Shown here in pieces: positions 10,581-22,086 of a stretch of 64,000 nucleotides of DNA. Source of the DNA: Blastomyces gilchristii SLH14081 (Eukaryota > Ascomycota > Eurotiomycetes > Onygenales > Ajellomycetaceae); contig NW_003101680.1 in the NCBI RefSeq assembly GCF_000003855.2, forward strand, positions 2,231,095 to 2,295,094, given 5' to 3'. The translations under genes were made by a program, and so were the position numbers. The notes beneath the pieces were generated by a model. It was not told the origin of the DNA. It was given only the letters and a program-made list of their open reading frames with translations, and searched no databases. Within the stretch, counting starts at the first letter, position 1. Every line of letters begins with the position of its first letter.

Positions 10581-12585
10581 CTACTTCCCGAACAGCTTCA
10601 GAAGCCATAATCCCTTCAGTCCTCTCTGCTCCACCTCTCTCTTAGCTGCACCATCGCCATTCACTCCATCCACATCCCCACCCGCCCCTGTTTTCTTCCC
10701 TCCAAATATCCTCAACAACACCTCCAACGTAATCGCGGCCACAACACTACTACAGAGAATCCCAATCATAACCAAATTACTCTTCCGATACTTCTTCATC
10801 CCCGTCGCCTGGCGGTCGCTGTCCCAGCCAGTATACAGCGCGTACGTGGTGAGGATACTCCCCAAGTTGCCCAAGCCAGAGACCAGAGCGGATGCCGCGG
10901 CGACACCCACCTCACCGTGGCGTGGTTGGAAGAGCTCGTTCGTCCATGTCATGGTTATGGGCACGGTAGGGCCGAGGCCGAAGCCGACGATCAGCAGGCC
11001 GCCGTAGCGGGGCCAGGCGTTCGTGACGGAGCCGGCATAGGTTGTCAGGAGTAAGCCGAGGATTTGGAAGAGGACGGGGACGATGAAGAAGATGCCGCGG
11101 TGGTGGTGGAAGCGGTCGGAGAAAGGGGTTACGAGGACGATGGCGATGAGGTCCATCTGTTCATGGCGTTAGCAGCTGTTCATGGTTCTTATTCATGGGT
11201 TTGGATTTTTCTTGTGTTTTTTAATTGGGTTTGGAGATACGGGGTCGAGCAAAGCTAAGGAGGAAGAGGAGAAGGAAAAGGAAAAAAGAAAAAGGATTCT
11301 TCGTACAATCCAAATTGGAGCGAATAGTAAACTTAGTTGAACCCCCGTAAGTGACGGATTGGCCCCTCTAATAATAACGGTTCCGTAATTCTGCACGCCG
11401 ATTCCCACGCCAACGACGCCAAAGTACATGAGCGTAAGAGGCCACAGCCGCCAGTCCATCAACACGCCAGCAAGATCTCGCATGGTCCATTGGGTGCTGT
11501 GGTAAACACGTTTCAAATCATGGTAATGTATCTCCGCATCTCGTCCCTTAAGTACCGGACGCGTTTGAGGTATCCATCTTAAATATCGTCGTCTTGGAGG
11601 CAATTTTTGTCCAGGGGGCAGGGGCCGTTCTGGAAGCCACCAGAGAAGACTGATTCCGGTGAGAGTGCCTGCGATGCCGTATAGAAGAAACATCCACTGG
11701 AATCCGACAAGGCCCTTCAAGCCGTCCATTTCCTGGAAGCCTGCAGAGACGAGACCGACAACTGCGGCAGATACCTGCGCTGCGGTGAAGTATTGGCCTA
11801 TCCGTTTTCCGGTGCGGGAGGGCGGGTAGAAGAGAGTGAGATAATAGGCCATTCCTGGCCACATGCCGGCAATGACAATTCCAAGGAGGAGCCGAAGTAA
11901 ACTAGGGAAATTGAATTACTTTGGGACGCTCCATTACAGTATAGCATGTGCAATATGGCAAGCATATAAAGGGAAGGGATAGTTACTATAAACTCCACGC
12001 AGCTTTGACCGCAGCAAAGCAGCATCCAATGATACCAACGCTGATAACAATGCGACTCATCCAGACCCGAGGGCTTAGCCTCGTCATAATCAGATTAGAC
12101 GGCAGATCAAAAAGCACGTAGCAGACATAGAACAGAGCCAAACTAGTTGAGACTTGTTGCGGAGATATGTTGAGTTCGTTGCCAAGGTCGTGTTTTTGTT
12201 CAATGTTCATGGTCTGGGCTAGCCCGATATTTGAACGGATCGCTGCGCAAAGGAAATACAAAGTCCAAAATGGCGGGATGATTCGCCAATCAATTTTTCT
12301 AGGTAGAAAGTACTGTTAGCTGTCATTATTTCTTTTCCCCCCTTTGGCATTTATTGTCTCGCCTTCCACCAAGAGAGCATTCCATTCATCCCCATCGAGT
12401 ATGTGTTTGGTGTATTATCAGGATTCAGGAGAACGAGCATTTACATACTTATAGATGCGATCGATTGTCTCTGTATCGACTTCATCCCCTTGTTCGACAT
12501 CATGTAGGTTGGTCGAATTGTCGTCTTTGACATTTCCTTCTCCCTGGTCGTCGTGGACCTCCCTTTCAGGCGTGACTTTGTCCAT
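10581..12585 (-). CDS. MFS permease, Dal5/allantoate permease-like (anion:cation symporter family), 539 aa
   Basis: Predicted plasma-membrane proton symporter for an organic anion such as allantoate, ureidosuccinate, nicotinate or another vitamin/amide; substrate unknown. Exons on the minus strand: 12585-12449, 12298-11987, 11901-11307, 11156-10581 (1620 nt), with GCTAAC branch sites in introns 1 and 3. After an acidic N-terminus the KIDWRIIPPFW segment matches the family entry to TM1, followed by NIGLAQT, then a loop equivalent to DRLSPRVW and a C-terminal half starting at TM7 with GVQNYGTVI. About 12 membrane segments are expected. The start is the ATG at 12585: the frame opens upstream to 12639, but that codon is GTG. 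GATA motifs upstream (CGATAA near 12812, TGATAG/TTATCA near 13285-13296) fit nitrogen control seen for DAL5-type genes, but this is inference. Confidence 0.9.
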
Positions 12586-14730
12586 CGTAACACAGTAGTG
12601 GCCGATAGGAATGTCCCTTAACCAGGATTCACCGTTCACAGTTGCTTCTCACCGCGCCCGGCAATTGAGCTGCGGAAAAAAGCGATAGACGGCAGATTCT
12701 AGATTTTCCAATTGTACTGTCTAGCACCGAACGGCAGACAGATTTGGCCAGTTGACAGAATTGAGTTGCTTCTTCTTTTCAGGCACAGGAGTCACCACGA
12801 TTTGATTAAGCCGATAAATCTAGAGATCCAAATCAAATCGCGACACTAAGGTCTTCTTCCTCTCTGCCACTCCACAAGAGAAAGGGTGCCCAGTATACTT
12901 ACTTCTTCGTGCTTTGGGAAGTATTATAGATAATTGAAGCCTGCGCAATGAATTAGCAACATTGACGCAGAAAATAGCATGGTGGTTTAATATTGTAGGA
13001 GCTTGATCAATTGGTTTGTTCTGCGACTGGATTGCTTTGCTTCCTTTGCGAACAATTGATGTATGTCTGGGTACAGCTATTTCTTCTGCCAATATATATC
13101 CGCTACTCACTTTGCATTGACTAGATGCGTTATTCGTGTTTTGTGTGTCCAATTAATTGAATTGTCGAACCGCTTCAACAAGACTATCGAGGAGTCACCG
13201 TGGCTGGGCCGCGGGCAGCTTGCCTGTCACAGCACGAGTAAAGATAACGTGTTAAACGACGATGATAAATGAAAACACTTAAATGATAGGTTATCATCGC
13301 GTTGGAGAGCAATTGCTTTTCTCTCTGCAAAACATGCGACTTCTCTGCCTCACGTCTCGCACTCTGTCAATGCTATTCGGATTTCAGAAAAGGTCGCGGA
13401 GATGTCAGCATTATTGAATAAATGTTAACATTCTTTGCCCATGTCCCTGCAACTGACCATTTCGGGCGAGCCTCTTTACTTAAAAATGTCGCCGAGAAGG
13501 TCCAGCCATTTATTCGGCAGAGCAGATATAACTAATTTATGACACTAGCGGATTAGCTCGACGACGAACTTGAATTGATCTCACTGCGAGGAGATTCCAA
13601 GCGGTGGAAATGGGCCCGTATGGCGGGAGAATAAAACTGCGGTGGCAAGCAGCGCGCGTGTCTAGCATAAGCCAAGCACCATTATTTAGCTCCTATTTAT
13701 TTATCAAATGTCCTGATGAACTCTGTCTGTTCCATTAGACCTGATACAACATACATACACAGTACGGAGTAGAGAAGCCAGAAATGGTTGCTGAGCGTAG
13801 CGTCAACTAGCGAGCTGAGATATATTTGCCAGAAGCCAATCCTCCCAAGCCCTTTCGGGATTGATATATGCTTTTTCGGCGGTGCAGAAAAAAAGAAAGA
13901 AAAAACTCTAACGGCGCCAGATCCTAGCTAGTGAAAAAGTTAAGTTAATATTCACAATTCTTCACTCTCAAGCCATGCCCATCCATGCATGAGCTGCGGG
14001 GGAAATGAAGTCTAATAAACATTTTTATTTGCTGGCTGCTGTTCTGAGCTTCGACTTGAAACACGGCCACGGCTGTGGACGAACGGCCAATCATTTTTCT
14101 ACGATGTGGTCAGCTTTTGTATTTCGCTCTCCCGGTATTCTTCGGAGAACAACTTGTTCTTCTCGAAGAATGTGAACCAGCGATCAATGAATCATTGTTG
14201 GACATGGCTTCCGAGAAGCTCGGTTTCAAAACGCACACCCCCCCTGCCTTGAAGCCGAATTGCGCGCTCTCCCAGCCGATTGCGGGGATGGGTGAAGGTG
14301 CTGCGACACTTCCAGACCAGGGAATCATTTTCATTGCTCTATTGGAAGATGGTCAGACTAACCCAGCCATATATTCCCAGCATGTTTGTCTTGTGACATG
14401 ATCCTTTCCCCTCTCACTCTCTTCTCCTTTTTCTTTTTTCCCCCCTGAACTTTTCATTGCTTTTTTCTGTGAATTTCTTTTTCTTTTTTGTTTTCTTTTC
14501 TTTTCTTTTTCTTTCTTTTTTTCTTTTTCTCGTGTTAACCACCAACCACATTTCCGAGGCCTCTCAGTACTCGCTCCCTCCTCCCTGTCCTTCATCATCA
14601 TTCTAATTAGCCCTAGCAAAGTACACTGGCCCTTCGGTTCTAGCCAGGCTTGCCAACCTCCACCATCAGAGCAAAAGGCAGTTGCTCAGCTCAATTTGCC
14701 GCGCTAATGGAACGGCCCGTTTGAGCCGAT
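12586..14730. other. Intergenic region, no gene recognised
   Basis: Contains the upstream region of the Dal5-like gene and the 3-prime flank of the zinc-knuckle gene. Two open frames of 108-110 codons (12820-13152 minus, 14075-14401 plus) have no recognisable domain or convincing composition. A CT/T-rich tract runs about 14401-14585. TACGGAGTA lies at 13763-13771. Confidence 0.55.
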
Positions 14731-17035
14731 CTACCAGGCGGGGACAGTCGTGCCGCCATCGCCGGCATTCATCCAGCTAGGTGTGTTATCTTGGACCCCA
14801 TCATCATCTTGCCAGGTTGAGCCCATGTCGTCCACTGGGTTGTTGGCGAAGCCGCCGTCGCCGTAGCCATCGCCTTCTTCTGCTTGTTTGGGGCAGCGCC
14901 GGATCGTATGGCCCACTATCATCATGAGGTTAACAGGTCGAGCTTCATCAGTGGGATGTATTGCTAAAATGAGGGAACATGTCTTGCGGTTGATGGGTAC
15001 TTACTCTCCTTGCAGTTGTTGCACTGAACCTTAGACCAGTCCTTCTTCTTGGTGCAGTCGCGACTGAAATGACCAACTGCGGGGAGAATGATTTGTTAGA
15101 TACGACCACACTGGATATTTTCATATACTATTTAAAGTGGTAGGGACGATTTTCCTCACCTTCTTCGCAGTTACGGCAGGTAACTGTATCCGGATTGCGA
15201 GGTTTGTCACACTCCTTGGAAATGTGACCCTCCTCGCTGCAGAACCGTATTTTAGTCAGCGGTCTTGTCTCTATCTTAGGGCAAGGTATTTTTGGGGACT
15301 AAACCAACCCGCAATTGCGACAGGCTCTGGAGCCGCCCTGAGGGCAGTCCTTAGCGAAATGGCCAACTATCGAGAATGTCAGAAGCTTCCCCCAGGTGCA
15401 TCGGAGGGCATCATCAGGCTTGCCTTCGTTGCATTTTTTGCATTCCACTCCTTCAGCTGAACGGGGCTCGGTACATTCAGACGAACGATGACCGGGTTGA
15501 CTAGGAGAGGATCGGTTAGCGATCAGCGAGTTCCCTGTGAAGCGCAAAACCAGGTCCCTCACCCGCAGTTACGGCAGCTAAACTTGTCAACGCGTTTCTC
15601 CGTGCAATCACGAACACGATGTCCTATTCCGTTACAATTAACACACTTAACCTCGACCTTCTCGACGACTGAACGCTCGTCTGGGCATGCGCGCGGTCCA
15701 TGTCCCATTTCTAGAAAAATGCACAGTCAGCTTGATACCCTGTTGGATTAACCTGGATTGACGGAGAACTTACGTCCACAGTTGCCACATTTAGGAATCT
15801 GGCGGTCAAGCGGGATGCCAGCATCGACAAGGCGCTTTAGATTCTCTTCGGGTGATTCTGGCCAGCGCTCTTTGAGGCTGGGACGTTGGGGTTTATCACT
15901 GAAGTAGTAACCGACAACGTATTTGCAGTTCAACTTTCCCTGAAGATTAATCAGAGTATGACAGTCGGTGATCTCCTTCTCCTATACAGGACACAGTTAT
16001 TAACATTTTCATATTTCAAATAACCCGTAGGATTGTGTGGGCAATCTTACGAGGCCAATGAGATACACCTTGAAGTTCTCTTCTCGCATCTTCTTCTCAA
16101 TTTGGTCGAACGTCGCCAGCGGAACTGCCTTGGAGTATACTTTCATACCCTATTGCGCCGATATATCAGAAATGAAGAAGCGGGATTAGCAATAGAGGTA
16201 TTAAATATTTTACCTCACGAAAGTCCTCAAGATCCTTTTCGTCGCTAGCTTTCTTGAGAATCGCCCATGCCTGTTCCGGGAGTTTATCTGGAATATGGTG
16301 CTGGTCGAACTTGCGATTCTGGGTGCATTCCATAGTTTTGTGGCCTATTTCCGATTGAGGGTGAAATTAACAGTTGCATAACTTCTTGCTCGCAGTCAGC
16401 TAGGGTGACAAAATTTACCTTCCTCCTTGCAGTTCTTGCAGACATCCGCCGGTTTTTCGGGGCACTCAGAGGCAGGATGGCCTTCCTTCTCACATATTCG
16501 ACAGTGCCCCTTGAAAACACGAGGCTTCGTGCATTCCGCCTTGTTGTGGCTAAGGAGCAGATATCAATAATCAAATCTCCATTCTTGCCAAAATAGAATC
16601 CATGACTTACCCTTCTTCACCACAGTTGAAACACGCTCCGGTGGCTTTGCGAGGCTCAGTGCAGTCGCGGGCGAAATGGCCAGACTGACCACAACTGGTA
16701 GAAAATTTTGTTATTAGGCACTCTTCTGATGTTAGATTCTAGGTTCTGCTTACTTGCGGCAAGCATCATCTTTGCCTCCAACCTCATTTTCACCAAAGTC
16801 ACCGACATCATATCCAATCTGTTCCACCGTACCGTTCCATGTTTCACCCCCCTCGTTCCAGTGGGCATCTAACACATTGACCATGTTTAGTATCCAGTTT
16901 CCAGGTCTCGTCTACAAAACAGCAAGCTAAAGAATCCCTCTGGTTTGTGGATTGTGTGGTATGATACGGGGTTTTGCTGAGGCAACCAGGGGCATTGTTC
17001 GACTTACCATCGACGCCTCCCGCGTTCCAACTCAT
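14731..17035 (-). CDS. Protein with eleven CCHC zinc knuckles, 470 aa, 13 exons
   Basis: A nucleic-acid-binding protein of the Gis2/Byr3/CNBP-like zinc-knuckle class, likely binding single-stranded RNA or DNA. Exons (minus): 17035-17008, 16868-16754, 16694-16611, 16549-16419, 16344-16214, 16149-16051, 15981-15774, 15710-15563, 15500-15424, 15366-15309, 15236-15160, 15076-15005, 14915-14731; total 1413 nt with phase consistent throughout. Knuckles of pattern CX2CX4HX4C start at residues 46, 69, 92, 113, 261, 288, 311, 335, 356, 380 and 404, for example CRNCGQSGHFARDC. A 130-residue linker (127-260) without knuckles separates the first four from the last seven; its fold is unknown to me. The C-terminus is Gly/Asp-rich and ends in PAW. 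Intron 9 (15423-15367) has a GC donor. A 5-prime UTR intron with donor GTGAGT near 17279 is possible. Yeast Gis2 has seven knuckles, so this is a longer relative rather than a strict equivalent. Confidence 0.93.
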
Positions 17036-18189
17036 GATTTCTTGACTTGCACGACCTTAGAGAGAGAGAGCCTTGGTCACAGATCACTGTTAGGCTGATC
17101 AGCATACAATAGAGTCTAGAGGAAACACCTTTGTGTGGCCCTAGGTAGGTGTGGTGTTGTGGGGGAGGAGTGAACAGGTATGTGACATGGATCGGGAGAG
17201 CGATCAGCCCTCAAAAGGCATCGAAAGTAACAAAATGAAAAGAGAGAGAGAATTAAAGAAAACCATATGAGTTACTCACCAGCTATTTATTATTTTCCCC
17301 TTGAAAGTTAAGAGCTTTGTAGCTTCGAGATGTCCTTATGGGTGTTGTGGGAGAGGATTAGAGAGAAAGGGTTGATAGGAAATGGAGAAGAGAAGATGAA
17401 GAAGAAAAGGGGGCTTGATTTTATATCTGTGATGGAACAACACAGGCTTTGTTGCTTTCATAGCAACCAGAATCACATAGACAACTGATCATTCTTTATA
17501 TTTACTCAAATCAGGAGATTTGTCTCATTGGTGAACTTTCTTTCTCTCATAGTTTTGTTTCAAGAGGTTTCTCAGCATCAACCGGAATTTACATTGTATC
17601 TACTATCTCCACACCTATATAATATGGCAGCTTTACTGTATACATTCATTCTGTTGAGTATTTCACTCTCTCTTTAAATAGTTAAGTCAATACTCTCCTA
17701 CAGGTTATTTTAGTTCTGAACTCTAGAACACAGGAAAGGCTTATGAAGATAAGTAACACATGTAATACTATGTATCTAGATATGTACTCTACAGCATATG
17801 TGTTTTTCAGAGTTCATAAAACACACTAGCAAGGCAAGATCCCAGTTTAGCTCATTCTATCATTTTATCAAAGAAGGAAAGAAAAAGCAAAAATTTGTAT
17901 AGGGGGAGAGATCACAAAGTAGGAATATCTCTCAATTTCTGTGACAGCAGATTCTTGATTCCTCAGTTTACAATCAGAAACTTTTCCCCCTCTATTACTT
18001 TATACAGAAATTTTAATATTTACTCACTGAGTGAGATTCTATTGCTTTTATTTAACAAGTAATCAAAAATTAAGGGAAAATAACTGCAAATTAAAAATAG
18101 AAAAATAAGATAAAAGAAGCAGAAAAGAGACATTTTGCAACCAACCATCCCACATTCAACTCACAAGCTCTTTGTACTCAATATTTATT
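17036..18189. other. Promoter/leader of the zinc-knuckle gene and downstream flank of the SANT gene
   Basis: Both neighbours run leftward. The leader side is pyrimidine-rich on the minus strand and contains a GTGAGT donor near 17279 that could begin a 5-prime UTR intron ending near 17065. The rest (about 17450-18189) is moderately AT-rich with no open frame of note. Confidence 0.5.
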
Positions 18190-19577
18190 TTACCCGCTCA
18201 TTCCATTTCCCTCTAGAAAAGGCCTAGGTTCTAAGTACGGAGTACCTAGAAACATGTGATCTCCTGAAGGAACTTGCGATGGCGATCTGGTTTCTGAAGA
18301 TACTATGACCTTTAGCGTCTCCTCAATTTGCGCTGCAAGTTTTATCACTTGAGCAGCTGCGGCATCCATCCCACCAGACTTCCACATGCCAGGGTGTATG
18401 ACTTTTGAAGCGCCAACTTTAATCTTGTTGAATTCTGTCTTGAGCTGATCCATCTGCTCCAACAGCTTCAGCTTGGCTTCATTATACGCTTTCAGCTGCT
18501 TTTGTTCCGCTTTCCGTTCCTTGAGAAGGTTTTCCATGGTTTCCTCAAGTTCATCATCATGCTGCTTTTGTAGGTCCAGGAGTGCCCTGTTCTCATCGCG
18601 ACAACGGGTTAGAATGTCGTTTGAACTCGATAGTTTTAATTCTAGCGCTTCTGCGCGCCTCGTTTCCTCTGTACACTTCTTGGCTTGGTGGTACATATGT
18701 AGTATGTCTTCATCTCTGAGGTCCATCCAGGTGGATCTGGAATTGAAGATGGATACTTGGGTATTATTCCTATGATTATGATTGTTAGGATTATCAGTGA
18801 CATCCACAACTGTATTAGCATTGCTTGTCGTTGGCGTATTCAGGTATGGAAACGCTGTGCTGCATAGCTCCGTCGACGCGAAGATGGGCACCGTTGGAAC
18901 CCTGGAGAGTTTTGAAGGACTTGGGCGAGATGCGCCATTGTCAACTGAAGGTTTCCTTTTGAGTGTATTACTCAAGACTGGATTAGAAACGTCGTCCGTC
19001 TGGATATGCAGAACAACCCACAAGTTAGTATGCTCTGCGGGATAGTAGCAAGATACCAAGATTCTAACTTGCCTGGGAAGAAGTTCTTTGCTCTGATGTA
19101 CACTCTCCGCCAACTTCCTCAGCCTCTAATCGACTATCGAGAGACATGGCTTGGGACTCATCGTCAGAGTATATGTATTCGATGGTACTTGGTTGACGGC
19201 GAGGGCTGTTCGATCCACCAGCCAACGGTGAATTGCCAAGAGAAGCCTTCTGCCCATGTCATTAGCGCGCTGCATGCATATTGTTGTCCAGAATCAATCA
19301 CCTGTTGTCCTGCTCGCTTCAGCACTGACAACCGCTTGGATACCGCGTAACGAGAACGGTCATGGAAGAATGCCTAACGATTTGGCATAGTTTAGGCGGT
19401 GTCAACAGCAACTCGTATTTTCTGGCAATGAGCGCCGACCTTTTGAAAATCCTCTAAGTTCATATAATCATGCTCCTCGCGGAGTTTTAGCAAACTTTGG
19501 TCCTGTTCTATAGTCCACAAATCTCCTAGACGCCCTCCAGGAACAGGATGATCTGGAGAATCAGACGAATTTCGCAT
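18190..19577 (-). CDS. SANT/Myb-like domain protein with C-terminal coiled coil, about 384-392 aa
   Basis: Likely a nuclear DNA- or chromatin-associated protein; exact role unknown. Exons on the minus strand: 19577-19440, 19373-19302, 19249 to about 19069, then about 18977-18190. The first two exons join to give a three-helix SANT/Myb-like pattern: LWTIEQDQSLLKLREEH, then NLEDFQKAFF and SRYAVSKRLSVLKRA, roughly residues 15-70. A Ser/Pro-rich region follows, then a long charged coiled coil (about 221-320) rich in Glu, Lys, Leu and Gln. The third junction is ambiguous: donor at 19068 with acceptor ending 18978 (392 aa), or donor at 19114 with acceptor ending 19000 (384 aa); both keep the frame and share an ACTAAC branch site. 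The open frame running up to 19113 begins at TTG, so it is not a start. The ATG at 19577 is preferred because it immediately precedes the SANT domain. This is the last intact gene before the AT-rich block. Confidence 0.72.
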
Positions 19578-20190
19578 TGCTCGTAAGACCTGTAGAGTCG
19601 CGGGGCGATGTCCAAGTTTCAGAACTACATGTAGCGATGGCATAAGGAGAGGCAAAATAAACACAATGGAAGCAGCAGTGGCAGACGGGAGAAAGCAGAT
19701 AATCAGTAGTGGAAAGAAAACAGAGAGTACAGGAGAAAGATATTTTGTACTTGATAGCCAGAGAGAGGCTGGATGGAATCTTCTCAGCACGTTGATTCAA
19801 CAAGCAGTGTCATTGAATGTACCCATGAGCACTTTTTGTTCGCAGCTCACATTTCAGCTGATAATGATTGAATGTCCAACAACTAAGCGCAGGCAAACCA
19901 GAGTAGTCATGGATAGACGAAAAGTGCAGTGAGCACAAAGAGAAAATTCACTATTTAAGCCAAAAAAAAAAAAAAAAAAAAAAAAAAAAGATACAGCCTC
20001 TCTGTCCACTGAGCGGCGCGAAGAAATTTTCCCCTTCAATAGCTTAAAGGAAAAAAGCAAAAGAGCAAAAAAAAAAAAAAAAAAAAAGGTTGGCAAAGGT
20101 CATTCGACTCTCTCAGAAGTCGAGGCCCTTTTAACGTGATCAACCACCCAACACCCGCCCAATCTTCATTTTTTCATCCATCTTCAAACA
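19578..20190 (-). promoter_or_regulatory. Upstream region of the SANT gene with two long A tracts
   Basis: Contains 28-A (19962-19989) and 21-A (20067-20087) tracts, which are poly-T on the sense strand of the SANT gene. Such dA:dT tracts commonly exclude nucleosomes in fungal promoters. The region marks the edge between gene-bearing and AT-rich DNA. Confidence 0.45.
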
Positions 20191-20367
20191 CTGACAACAT
20201 GCATCATGAAGCAGTTATACAAGTAGCAATTGATGATTTGAACATGCAATTGATCCCTAATTACACTGAGACTGCTAAAAAATATGAAATCAGTTGATAT
20301 ACATTATTACAGTGTTATAAAGATATTCAAATATGAATAAAAAAAAACAAGCTTTACTCACTGTAAA

Positions 20368-20695
20368 TGTAAGAAATCCCGCTCCTCGCGGATCCTTTAC
20401 CCCTATTCCTATCTCTCACGTAACCTATTGAATAGGGTTAGTGGCCCACTGGCCCTTGGCTACACACAACTATATAGACTGGAGTTCATGACTACTATTC
20501 ACAACTCAGCTTGAATACTATTATACATTTGATTTCTACATTTTATCTTTCTACTGTGAATCTCTGAATAATCATCTATAAGTATTTATTCTTATATTTC
20601 AAACTCTGTCAATCAGTAACTGTTAAAAAATATACTTCAATCTCTGCAAACTCTACTGCAGACACTCAAGAATAGCTATTTAAATTATGAATAAC
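20368..20695 (+). mobile_element. 5-prime LTR and leader fragment of gypsy family 1
   Basis: Begins TGTAAGAAATCC; the LTR ends near 20596 (TTCTTATA, mutated from TTCTTACA), followed by about 100 bp of the same leader as at 56426 onward. It is cut off at 20696 by the start of a family 2 element. Related LTR copies lie at 24564-24822 (minus), 56168-56425 and 58299-58556. Confidence 0.75.
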
Positions 20696-21320
20696 TGTGG
20701 CGGGCTGCGCCCGATCATAATAGACTATTCCATTACACTCCATAGATTCCTGCTGAAAGCTCCGATTCTCAGTCACTGATTCTCAGCTGAGAAACTCACA
20801 GAGTTTCTATTCTTCTGCTCTGAAGCTACACCTCATACATGTATAAATATCTGCTTTAATCACTGATTCTCACACTTTCTCTTTTCTTTCTTCTCTAATG
20901 TTTTCCACTTTTGTTATATAAGATCTATATCTTAATGTCAATCTATTTAGCATAGGCCTCTTATACTTGAAAAACATTTATCATCTTCTTATTAGAAATG
21001 ATTACTCATTAAAAAGATATCTAAATACATAACAATGTATAATAATAATAAAGAAATGAATAATCAGTTAAGTAAACACTGAGTCTCTAAATATAAGCTT
21101 GCTTACCAGCTACTCTGACTCTGTAATAAGATCTTATAAAGAGAATATCAGTGAAAGATCTGAGAGTTCTGATATTTTAAATATATAAGATATTTATATA
21201 TATACACTTCTTCTGATTCTGAAGAACTCTTAAACACAGATACTATATATCTGATGAATAATATAGCTATGTCTACTGATAATATAAGAGAACTCTTAAA
21301 TACAAGTATAGACACAGTAC

Positions 21321-21323
<3 letters not shown>

Positions 21324-21355
<32 letters not shown>

Positions 21356-22086
21356 TATTATACTCATATGCAAGCGGAGCTTATGATGAGTCCTTGCGTG
21401 ATGTTAAATACAGGCCAAGTGTTGGTTATACAGGAGGAAATACAGGTGTTGAGAGCCCCGGTGGCTGAATGGTTAATGCAGCCACCTGGTAGCACCTTGG
21501 CGTGGGAAACCAAGGCGCGTGGGTCCGAAACCCGCAGGGGATACATTAAATCCCGAAACTCAAGCACCTCAGGTTTCTAATAAATACAGAGGTGTACAAA
21601 TCACTCCAATGAATGCTCTATGTTCCTGGGCTGGGGAAGTTATTATCGCATGTATCTAATTGTCACTCCTTTGTATTTTCCTATGTTCTTGTTATCTTGG
21701 CGTGGTCTCAACACCTGTATTTCCTTCTGTATAATCAACACTTGACCTGTATTTAACATCACACAAGGACTCATCATAAGCTGCTTGTATATGAGTATAA
21801 TAGAAGAATAATAATAATAATAACAGGTGTTGAGACCATGCCAAGATAACAAGAACATAGGAAATACAAAGGAGTGACAATTAGATACATGTGATAATAA
21901 CTTCCCAGCTCAGAAACATAGAGTGATTTTATTAAAGTGATTTGTACATCTCTGTATTTATTAGAAACCTGAGGTGCTTGAGTTCCGGATTTAATGTATC
22001 CTCTGCGGGTTTCAAACTCACACATCTTGATTTCTCATGCTAAGGTGCTATCAGATTGCTGCATTAATCATTCAGTCATCAGAGCA
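21324..22086 (-). mobile_element. Outer SINE copy (minus orientation), RIP-mutated, split by a second SINE
   Basis: The ATT-repeat tail lies at the left end (about 21324-21355) and the tRNA-like head at the right end (to about 22086). The body is split at 21454/21836 by the inner SINE. ACACAGTACTGT flanks it on both sides (21312-21323 and 22087-22098), the target duplication of the outer insertion. The head has lost CpGs compared with the intact copy at 45051-45424. Confidence 0.75.
21455..21822 (+). mobile_element. Inner tRNA-derived SINE, 368 bp, inserted into the outer SINE
   Basis: Starts GCCCCGGTGGCTGAATGG with a box A-like GGCTGAATGGTTAATGC and a box B-like GGGTCCGAAACCC, followed by an unrelated body and a tail of AAT repeats. 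ACAGGTGTTGAGA is repeated on both sides (21442-21454, 21823-21835), a 13-bp target duplication. It keeps most CpGs. The head resembles a tRNA with pol III promoter boxes but the acceptor stem pairs poorly, so it is not a working tRNA gene. Confidence 0.85.

Noticed and set aside
12586..12639. Longer start for the Dal5-like permease
   Set aside because: The first codon of that extension is GTG; the first in-frame ATG is at 12585.
12820..13152. 110-codon minus-strand frame
   Set aside because: No domain or plausible composition; AT-rich intergenic DNA.
14075..14401. 108-codon plus-strand frame
   Set aside because: Also open on the opposite strand in part; no recognisable domain or splice context.
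19069..19113. Start of the coiled-coil protein at 19113
   Set aside because: The codon there is TTG; exons farther upstream join in frame to give a SANT-like domain starting from an ATG at 19577.
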